From CAYSUS01 sp964434165 (GTDB lineage Bacteria; Planctomycetota; Planctomycetia; Pirellulales; Thermoguttaceae): a DNA stretch of 64,000 bases. Where the stretch lies: assembly GCA_964434165.1 (NCBI GenBank), contig CAYSUS010000037.1, forward strand, positions 1 to 64,000, written 5' to 3'. How positions within the stretch are numbered: position 1 is the first letter of the stretch; every line of letters starts with the position of its first letter. The notes beneath the pieces are model-generated. The model saw only the letters and a program-made list of their open reading frames with translations, was not told the DNA's origin and did no database searches. The position numbers and the translations under genes were made by a program. Shown here one piece after another: positions 34,709 to 42,900 of the stretch.

Positions 34709-36818
34709 CCTTGGGGCGGGTCAAGGGGCGGAACTGCAGCCCGGCCTGGTCGGCCTCCTGCACGGCGGCCACGGCCTCGCCGTAGAAGGTCTCCTGGGCG
34801 CGGACCCGGCGGCCCCGCGCCGCGATGCGCTCGTAGGTTCCGTCGGGCAGGAGCCGCCACGACTTCACGTTGTCGGCGAAGCACGTGCGGAGGATGGAGA
34901 GGGTCCGTCGCCGCAAGCGCGGATCGGTCACGGGGAAGAGGATCTCCAGCCGGCGGCTGAGGTTGCGCCGCATCCAGTCGGCGCTGGACAGATACACCTC
35001 CTCGTGGCCGCCGTTGCGGAAGTAGAAGACCCGCGCGTGCTCCAGGAACCGATCGACGATGGAGACCACCCGAATGTTCTCCGACACGCCTTCGACGCCG
35101 GGCCGCAGAGTGCAAATGCCCCGGACGTTCAGGAGGATCTCCACGCCGGACTGGCTGGCCCGGTACAGGGCGCGGCAGACCTCGAGATCCTGGAGCGAAT
35201 TGACCTTGGCCATGATGAGGCCCGGCTTGTCGGGCGTCGAAGCCTGGACCTCGCGGTCGATCAGGTCGAGGAACCGCTGCCTGAGGCCCGTCGGCGCGAT
35301 GCACAGCCGGGCCCAGCCGACCGGCTCGGAGTAGCCGGTGAGGAGGTTGAAGAACGCGGCCACGTCGCTGGCCGTGTCCGGGTCGCAGGTCATCACGCCG
35401 ATGTCCGAGTAGAGCCGCGCGGTGCGGTCGTTGTAGTTGCCCGTGGCCAGGTGGACGTAGCGGCGGATGCGGCCCGACTCGCGGCGCACGACCAGGGAGG
35501 CCTTGGCGTGGGTCTTCAGCCCCGCGATGCCGTAGATCACGTGGCACCCGGCGTCCTCCAGGCGGCGCGCCCAGTTGACGTTGCGGGCCTCGTCGAAGCG
35601 GGCCTTCAGCTCCACCAGGGCCGTCACCTCCTTGCCGTCCTCGGCCGCCCGCTCCAGGGCGCGGATGATGGGCGAGTCGCCGCTGGTGCGGTAGAGCGTC
35701 TGCTTGATGGCCAGAACGTCGGGATCCTCCGCCGCCTGCGTGAGTAGCTGCACGACCGGGTCGAAGCTCTCGTAGGGGTGAAAGAGCATCACGTCGTGAT
35801 CCTGCAGGCTGGACCACAGGTCCTCGCTCCCGATCAGGTCGCGGGGCCGCTGGGGCGGCCAGTCGGGGAGTCTGAGGCGCTCGAAGCCCGGCCAGCCGAC
35901 GACCTGCCACAAGGCCGTGGCGTCCAACAGGCCCTCGATCTCGTACACCTGCTCGGACGCCAGCCCGAGCCAGTCGGCCAGCCACTTCTTCAGCCGGCGA
36001 TCGGCGTCGGCCGAGACCTCCAGGCGCACGGCCTGGCGGCGGCGGCGGTCGAGCACGGCCTCCTCGACCGCGGCCAGCAGGTCGCTGACGTCGTCGTCCT
36101 GAATGGCCACGTCGGCGTCGCGCGTCACGCGGTAGGTGGTCGAGCAGAGCACGCGGTACCCGGGGAACAGGGTATCGAGGTTGTCCGCGACGACCTCCTC
36201 CAGGCAGGCCAGGTGGATCCCTTCGTCCGCCGGCACGGCCACGAACCGCTTGAACACGCTCGGGACGGGCACGTCCACGATCTTCTCTCCGCCCGACGCG
36301 CCCGGCGAGTCCGGCGCGATCACCGCGGCCACGTGCAACTGCAGGCCGGGCAGGACCGGGAAGGGGTCGAGGTCCTCGACGGCCAGGGGCGTGAGCACCG
36401 GCAGGACTTCCTTGACGAAGTAGGCGTGCAGCCAGTCGCGCTGGGGATCGGTCCAGTCGCCCGAACGCCAGAGGAACAGGCCTTCCTTGGAGAGTCCCTG
36501 GAACACCTCGCGGACCCCCTCGGTCTGCTCCTCGACCAGGCGATGGACGCGGCGGCCGATGGCGGCGAGCTGCTGCGACGGCGTCAGCCCGGCCGGGTCG
36601 CGGCGGCGCACGCCGGCGCCTTTCAACTGGTGAAGGCCGGCCACGCGGACCATGAAGAACTCGTCGAGGTTCGAGCTGACGATGGCCAGGAACTTCAGCC
36701 GCTCCAGGAGGGGGAGCCGCCGATCGAGGCCCTCGCGGAGCACGCGATCGTTGAACTCCAGCCAGCTCAGCTCGCGGTTGATGTACAGATCGGGGGACTT
36801 CAGCGTCTTGGCACACAT
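34704..36818 (-). CDS. ppk1: polyphosphate kinase 1
   Basis: A 704-residue Ppk1 that makes inorganic polyphosphate from the ATP gamma-phosphate, reversibly. It opens with INRELSWLEFNDRVL (13-27) and IVSSNLDEFFMVRVAG (46-61), hallmarks of the N-terminal domain. The autophosphorylated histidine is His437 in IAGLKTHAKASLVV. Other catalytic-domain motifs are FHPYESFDPVV, IKQTLYRTSGDS, VTALVELKARFDEARN and YVHLATGNYNDRTARLYSDIG. Length is normal. It is the third gene of the CHAD-ppx-ppk1 unit, starting 6 nt after ppx stops. Regulation by phosphate is plausible because of the neighbouring Pho regulon, but no Pho box was found in front of the CHAD gene. Confidence 0.97.
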   Translation of the reverse strand: MCAKTLKSPDLYINRELSWLEFNDRVLREGLDRRLPLLERLKFLAIVSSNLDEFFMVRVAGLHQLKGAGVRRRDPAGLTPSQQLAAIGRRVHRLVEEQTEGVREVFQGLSKEGLFLWRSGDWTDPQRDWLHAYFVKEVLPVLTPLAVEDLDPFPVLPGLQLHVAAVIAPDSPGASGGEKIVDVPVPSVFKRFVAVPADEGIHLACLEEVVADNLDTLFPGYRVLCSTTYRVTRDADVAIQDDDVSDLLAAVEEAVLDRRRRQAVRLEVSADADRRLKKWLADWLGLASEQVYEIEGLLDATALWQVVGWPGFERLRLPDWPPQRPRDLIGSEDLWSSLQDHDVMLFHPYESFDPVVQLLTQAAEDPDVLAIKQTLYRTSGDSPIIRALERAAEDGKEVTALVELKARFDEARNVNWARRLEDAGCHVIYGIAGLKTHAKASLVVRRESGRIRRYVHLATGNYNDRTARLYSDIGVMTCDPDTASDVAAFFNLLTGYSEPVGWARLCIAPTGLRQRFLDLIDREVQASTPDKPGLIMAKVNSLQDLEVCRALYRASQSGVEILLNVRGICTLRPGVEGVSENIRVVSIVDRFLEHARVFYFRNGGHEEVYLSSADWMRRNLSRRLEILFPVTDPRLRRRTLSILRTCFADNVKSWRLLPDGTYERIAARGRRVRAQETFYGEAVAAVQEADQAGLQFRPLTRPKG

Positions 36819-36824
36819 CGCGGC

Positions 36825-38390
36825 CTAGGTCTCCTCGACGCGGAGCTTCATGCCGTAAACGTCGTCGAACAGGTCGCTGGCCAGGGCGATCGACCGGCGC
36901 ATGAGGAGCAGGTCGGTGCTGCCCGAGACGTGCGCCACCAGCTCGTCGCCGTGCCGCTCGAAGCGGAACGCCGGCAGGCGCTGCAAGTGGCTGCCCGCCA
37001 GGGCGTCGGCCACGCGAAGGACCGCCGAGAGCTTGTTGACCACCACCCGCTTCTCGCGCGGAAGCGACATGTACTCCGCGTGCGTGGGCTTCGGTCCGCT
37101 CTGGCGGTGGTAGCGCGCGATGTGCGCGACGATCACCGTCTCGTCCCAGTTCAGTCCGAAGATCTCGGAGTGGTAGATGAGGTAGAAGCTGTGCTTGTGG
37201 TGGGCCCGGCTGCTGACGAAGCTGCCGATCTCGTGCAGCAGCGCGGCCACGCGCAGAAGCAGCCGGTCGCGCGGGCCCAGCCCGTGGTCGGGCAGCAGCT
37301 CGTCGAACAGCCGGCAGGCCGTCTCGGCCACGTTCTGGGCGTGGTCGAGGTCCACGCGGTACTTCTCGCCGAGGGTCATCGCCGAATGGACCACGCCGCG
37401 ATACACGGCGTCGTCCTCCTCGCCGGTGGCCTCGCGCGCCAGTTCCAGCAGCAGCCCGTCGCGCATCGAGGCCTGCGAGACGATCATCCGGCTCACGCCC
37501 GCCGCGTGGAGAAGGATCTGATAGACCAGCAGGGCCGGGTTGAGGGTCTCCGCCTCGGCGAACGGAAGCCCGAACCGCTTGGCCAGCTCTTCGGCGGTGC
37601 AGTGCTGCAAGCGGCGCAACAGCTTGTCGAAGGCCGCGACTTCGACGACGAACAGTCCTTCCGGCCCGGCCGGCCGGCCGATCTCCTTGGCGGCGAAGCG
37701 GGCGTCGCCGCCGACCGCCACGAACGAGTCGATCCCTTCCAGTTCCAGCGATCCGCCCACCGTGGCGATCATGTTGGCCACGTGATGGCGGAGCAGCTCG
37801 GCCGACCGCTCGGGCGACTGGTCGCCGGTGTCGAGCAGCTCCTGGAGCCGGATCGAGCCGAGACGGAGGCTCTCGGAGAAGGCGATCTCGCCGTCCTGCA
37901 TCATGGTCAGCAGGGTGCCGCCGCCGCTGACCTCGGCCACGAGGCTCTTGTCGCGGTTGACGCCCAGGGCGTTGCCCACCGCCTCGCGCACCGCCGTGAC
38001 GGTCAGCCGGCTCTCCTCGCTGGTGGCGATCGGTTCGACGTTCAGTCCCGTGGCCAGGTAAACCCGGTCGAGAAAGACGTCGGCGTTGCCCGCCTCGCGC
38101 ACGGCGCTGGTGGCCACGGCGCGGACCCGCTGCACCTGGTACAGTTCGAGGAGCCTCTTGAAATCGCGGAGCACCGCCACGGCCGCGCGCATGGCCCCTC
38201 CGCCAAGGCGTCCCCGGCGAAAGGCGTCCTGCCCCAGGCGCACGGCCCGCTGGAGACGTTCGAGAACCTCGATCTGGCCGTCGCCGAGCACCTGGGCGAT
38301 GACCAGACGGATCGAGTTGGAGCCCACGTCCACGGCGGCGACGGTTCGGGCGGGGGACTCGGGCCGAGGTTTTTCCGTGGTCTCGGTCAC
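36825..38390 (-). CDS. ppx: exopolyphosphatase / pppGpp phosphatase family protein
   Basis: A 521-residue Ppx/GppA-family phosphatase. The N-terminus has the actin-like phosphate motif AAVDVGSNSIRLVIAQ and a second nucleotide-binding-type motif VAEVSGGGTLLTMM. The C-terminal region (about 330 on) contains a helical HD-like domain (HAQNVAETACRLF ... RVAALLHEIGSFVSSRAHHKHSFYLIYH), as in full-length enzymes. It probably removes phosphate from polyphosphate chains, perhaps also from pppGpp. The GTG at 38390 is chosen because it overlaps the CHAD stop codon by four bases (GTGA), a coupling start; longer versions into the CHAD gene would be spurious. It is between CHAD and ppk1 in one unit, pairing synthesis with breakdown of polyphosphate. 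Confidence 0.95.
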   Translation of the reverse strand: MTETTEKPRPESPARTVAAVDVGSNSIRLVIAQVLGDGQIEVLERLQRAVRLGQDAFRRGRLGGGAMRAAVAVLRDFKRLLELYQVQRVRAVATSAVREAGNADVFLDRVYLATGLNVEPIATSEESRLTVTAVREAVGNALGVNRDKSLVAEVSGGGTLLTMMQDGEIAFSESLRLGSIRLQELLDTGDQSPERSAELLRHHVANMIATVGGSLELEGIDSFVAVGGDARFAAKEIGRPAGPEGLFVVEVAAFDKLLRRLQHCTAEELAKRFGLPFAEAETLNPALLVYQILLHAAGVSRMIVSQASMRDGLLLELAREATGEEDDAVYRGVVHSAMTLGEKYRVDLDHAQNVAETACRLFDELLPDHGLGPRDRLLLRVAALLHEIGSFVSSRAHHKHSFYLIYHSEIFGLNWDETVIVAHIARYHRQSGPKPTHAEYMSLPREKRVVVNKLSAVLRVADALAGSHLQRLPAFRFERHGDELVAHVSGSTDLLLMRRSIALASDLFDDVYGMKLRVEET

Positions 38391-39457
38391 GACGGGTTGG
38401 TTTCCTGCTCCTGCGATCTGGGCCGGGCCCGGTCCCCGGCCGTCATCCCGTCCCGGCCGTTCGGGCCGCTGTCGCACGCGGCATCCGGGCGCGGCGCCGC
38501 GCCCCGCGACGCAAGCAACCCGGCCAGCCGCTCCCATACGCCGTCGGCCCCCATGGCCTGCCAGCACGCGACGGCCTCGGCGAACAGCCGCGCCCGGGTC
38601 TCGCTCCGCTCGCGGCGGAGGTACTCCAGCCCGGCCTTGACGCGCAGAAACGGCCGCGTGCTGCCGAAGTGGGAGACCAAGCGGCGCTGCTCCTCTTCGA
38701 GGAAGGCGGCCAGGTGATCGTCCCACACGTCGCAATCGTGGGCGTCGCCCAACAGGGTCTGGAGGCCCTTGACCGCGTCGATCGTCTCCTCGAGCTGCCC
38801 GGGAAACACCGACCGGGATATCTCCAGCGTGTAGCGGAGCCGCTTGGCGGCGATCCGCATCTCGTGATGCCGCTCGCGGGCCGCCGCGTCTTCCAGGCAC
38901 GCCTCCAAAGCGAGCAGCTCCTCCAGGCGGGCACCGATCTGCCCGCACACGTGGTCCAGAACGGCCGGCGAGCGCACACCCTGCTCGCGGCCCTTCTTCC
39001 CCTTGACGACTTCGTCGGCCCGCTGGCACATCTCGGCCAACACGCCGCTCTGGTCGAGCCGCGCCACGGCGTCGATGACGCGGGGCTGAAGCATCTCGCG
39101 CTGATACTCCAACTGCATCAGCAGATGGGCGATGCCCACGCAGTGCGCGGGATCGGTCACGCGGGCGAGCGTCTTGCAGAGAAACTCGATCTGCACGTCC
39201 TTGTCGCGGGCCCCGCCGAGCTCCTTGGTCACGCGACGGATCTCCTTGCGCCAGCGCTTGGCTAGCTTAGGGCCGACCCACTGCCCGAACAGGTCCATGG
39301 CTGCCCGAAGCCGCCGCGAGGCCACACGCGCGCGGTGGACGTACTCGATGTCCTTGGCCTCGCGCACGCCCTCCAGTTGCGAGACGAGCTGCCGGGCCTG
39401 CTTGCGGAAGTAGCCGGCCGCCAGGAGCCGATAACCTTCGTCGCTTACGCGCTTCAT
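38387..39457 (-). CDS. CHAD-domain protein
   Basis: A 356-residue, helical, basic protein with the CHAD fold (conserved histidine alpha-helical domain). Basic helix starts include residues 10-90 (YFRKQARQLVSQLEGVREAKDIEYVHRARVASRRLRAAMDLF) and the second set at about 190-270 (ERHHEMRIAAKRLRYTLEISRSVFPGQ...LQTLLGDAHDCDVWDDHL). These form the positively charged channel that binds polyphosphate; CHAD proteins are known to attach to polyphosphate granules. It is the first gene of the operon with ppx and ppk1 and overlaps ppx by 4 nt, which supports a granule-associated role. No CYTH domain is attached. Confidence 0.93.
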   Translation of the reverse strand: MKRVSDEGYRLLAAGYFRKQARQLVSQLEGVREAKDIEYVHRARVASRRLRAAMDLFGQWVGPKLAKRWRKEIRRVTKELGGARDKDVQIEFLCKTLARVTDPAHCVGIAHLLMQLEYQREMLQPRVIDAVARLDQSGVLAEMCQRADEVVKGKKGREQGVRSPAVLDHVCGQIGARLEELLALEACLEDAAARERHHEMRIAAKRLRYTLEISRSVFPGQLEETIDAVKGLQTLLGDAHDCDVWDDHLAAFLEEEQRRLVSHFGSTRPFLRVKAGLEYLRRERSETRARLFAEAVACWQAMGADGVWERLAGLLASRGAAPRPDAACDSGPNGRDGMTAGDRARPRSQEQETNPS

Positions 39458-39917
39458 GTTCAGCGGTCTTACCCCTCCTGGTACGTCTCATGCGCCGGGC
39501 GCCCATGCGGCCCCCGCGCAACGCCCACCGGCCGCAGACGCCCAAGTCGGACGACGCGGTCAGGGAGGCGTCCGCCCCCAAATAAGAACCCGAAACCCCA
39601 CGAAATCCTAGCCGATGCAACGGAAACATCTTACCGACTTGGGGGCCAGCCCGCCACACCCCCTCGCACCGGGGCTGGGGCTCCGGGGCCTCGCCTCCTC
39701 GCTCGCAAGGCCCCCTTCGGCCCCCGGGGGACCGCCCGCGCGACCGGACGCGGCCGCGGCGGCCGGCCGCGCCACCTCGTTTGCAAACTCCGGCCGGGCC
39801 ATTACCATGCGGGCAGCCTGGCGGGCGCCTCGCCTTGGGGGTGAACTTCGAGGCGCGGCGGGGCGTCTAACGGGGAACATTGCGCTGACCTGGGGGGGCC
39901 AGGGAGAAGTGGACTCG

Positions 39918-42900
39918 ATGGAATCCGACCACGCTACGCTCGATCGTGTCGCCGACCTGTACCGCCAGGGCCGCTATCTCGACGCGCTGGCCGCCTCCGA
40001 GCCGCTGGGGCCGCCCGAGGCCTGGACCGGAGCCAGGGCCTCCGTGCTCGCCGGCCGGCTGGCCACCATGCTCGGCGCGCCCCGCCTGGGCCGGGTCCTG
40101 CATGCCAGGGCGTGGCGGCGCTATCCCTCGGAGCCCGAGGCGGTTTACTTCCACGCGATCGGCCTGCTCGTGCGCCGGGGACCCTGGCCGTGCCTGGAGC
40201 TGATTCGCCGCTACGGCGACCTGCCCGGCGCGGACGGCTCGATCCAGGCCGACTGGTTCGCGCTGAGCGGGCAAGTGCTGGCCATTCTGCGCGACTTCGA
40301 GAGCGCCGAGGACTGCCTCGCCCGCGCCGAGAAGCTCGCCCCAACGCGGCCGTGGATCTGGGTCGAGAAGGCCGTGCTGCTCGAAGCGGAGGACCGCCCG
40401 GAGGACGCCCTGGGCGCGGCGCAGCACGCCCTGCGGCTCCGCCCCTGGTTCCGCCCGGCCGTCCAGGCCGCCGCGCATTACCTGGTCCAGCTCAACCGCG
40501 ACGAGGAGGCCCTCGCGCTGCTCACCGAGGCGGCGCGGCATCTGCAGTGCGGCGACCTGCTCATCCAGCGGGCATCGCTGGAGCGGGAGCTGGGCCGCTA
40601 CCGGGAGGCGCGCGAAGACCTGAATCGCGCCGCGCCCCTGCTGCCGCTGATGTCCCGCGACCGGAAGCGGCGCATGGCGTTCGACGCGCAGCGGGCCGAC
40701 GCGGCCTACCATTGCGGCGACCTGCGCGAGGCCGCGCGGCTTTCGGCGCTGGTCGATGTCCCGTTCTTCAAGGAGACCGCCAAGCGCCTGGCCGCGGAGC
40801 CTCTGGAAGGCAAGCGGGTCGTGCTGACGGTGGGCTTCGTGCGCCAGCATCACGTGACGTGCGCGCCGGCCACGCTGTCGGCGATCAGCGCCTACTGGTC
40901 GAAGCCGGCCGATCATCTCGAGGTGGCCGAGCGGATCTGCTACGACGGCACGCCGGCCCACAGCGAAAGGCGCTGGGCCGAGGAGAACGGTTTCGCGGTG
41001 CGGGAGTTCCGCATCACGTGGGACTCGGCCACGGCCCTGCTGGACCGGGGGATTCCCTTCGCCCTGCACACGGTGGACCCCGGCTCGGCCCATCTCCAGG
41101 CCGTGATCGGCTACGACAGCCGCCGCGGCACGTTCCTGGTCCGCGATCCGTCGGAGCGGCACTACGGCGAGGTGCTCGGCGAGGAGTTGCTGAAGCACTA
41201 CCGCTCGACCGGGCCGCGCGGCCTGGCCCTGGTGCCCGAGGAGCAGGCCGATCGGTTCGCCGGACTCGACCTGCCGGACGCGGCCCTGTACGACGACTGC
41301 TACCGCATCGAGCGGGCCCTCCAGGCGCACGATCGGCCGCAGGCCCAAGAGACGCACGTGCGGATGCGCGCCGAGCACGCCAACCACCCGCTCACGCTCC
41401 GCTCCCGCGGGGCCATGGCCGCCTACGACGCCGACCCGATCAACATCCTCAAGACGGCCGAGCAGCTCCTCAAGGAGTTTCCGGAAGACGCCAACCTGCT
41501 GGTGTCCAAGCTCAACTGCCTCAGGGAGCTGGGCCGCCGCGACGACCGGCTGTCCATGCTTCGCGAGCTTTGCGGAAGGCCCGAGCCGGCCCCGTTCTTC
41601 CTCATTCGGTACGCGCAGGAGCTGGTCGAGGATGCCCGCTCGCACGGCGAGACGCTCGCCGTGCTCCGGCGGACCATGCGCATGCGGCCCATCGACCCGG
41701 ACAACTACGGCCTTCTGGCCGACGTGCTCTGGGAGCGGCGGCGCCGCGACGAGGCCCTGGCGCTCTACCGTTTCGCGGCCTGCCTGGCCGACAAGGACCA
41801 GGCCCGCGCGCGATCCTATTTCATCGCCGCCCGGCATCTGCGTCAGACGGAGCGGGCGATCACGATGCTCAAGGATCGCTTCGCGCGGTTCGGAGGCCGC
41901 TCGAGCCATCCGGCCCAGACCTTGTGCTGGGCCTTCGAGACCCTGGAGCAGACCGGCACGGCCCTGGAGGTGCTCGAGGAGGCCCTCGCCCGAAGGCCCG
42001 ACGACGGCGAGCTGCTCCTGTTCGCGGCCGACATGTACGGCCGCTACGGCCGCGCGGAGCGCGCCGCCGAGCTGCACGGCCGCGCGGAGGGCAACTCGCA
42101 CCGCATGGCCTGGCTGCGCACGGCCTCCTACCTGGCCCTGTACCAGAGCGACCAGCGCAGCGCCCTGGACCGCGCCCGGGAGGTCCTGAAGACCGAGCCC
42201 CTCGCCCGCGACGCCAACGACCTGGCCGCGCAGCTCCTGGCCGACCTGGAGGGGGACGCGGCCGCCATCGCCCACATCCGCCAGGCCGTGGAGCGATTTC
42301 CCCACAGCTACGGGCTGCGCGTGCTCCTCATCGAGTGGCTGCGGCGCCAGGATCCGGCCGCGGCCGAGCCGGCCATCCGCGAGCTGCTGGAGCGCCAGCC
42401 GGTCGATCCCTGGGCCCGCCGCGAGCTGGCGATCACGCTGATCGAACAGAGCAAGTGGGACGAGGCCGAGGACGAGGCCGACCTGGCGATCCAGCTCGAG
42501 CCCAGCAATCCCCTGGGGCATCTGATTCAGGGACGGATCCGCCAGGCGGCCGGGCGGGTGGAGGAGGCGAGGGCGTGCTTCCGCGACGCGATCACCGTGT
42601 CGGTGGACTTCGACCCGGCGATCGCCGCCCTGATGCAGACGTGCGACTCCAAGGCCGATCGGCTCGACGCGCTGGAGTTCCTCCGCGGCGAGCTCGTGCG
42701 CCAGGTGATCTTCGGCGACGGCCTGCTGGCGTTTTGCGACTACGCCTCGGCGACGCTCGACGCCCAGACGCTCCTGGGCACGCTTCGCGACGCCCTGGCC
42801 GCCCGCCCCGAGCTGTGGCACGCCCACGCCGCCTTGATCCGGCAGTTGACCGAGATCGAGCGCACCGACGAGGCCCGGGACCTGGCCGAGGCGGCGGTGG

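Noticed and set aside
34438..36816. 792-codon frame shifted by one against ppk1
   Set aside because: The sequence is rich in R, P and G with no motif, while the alternative frame is a canonical Ppk1.
36825..39029. Long ppx form starting at 39029
   Set aside because: The extra 213 codons overlap the CHAD gene and are unrelated to Ppx; the GTGA coupling at 38390 explains the start.
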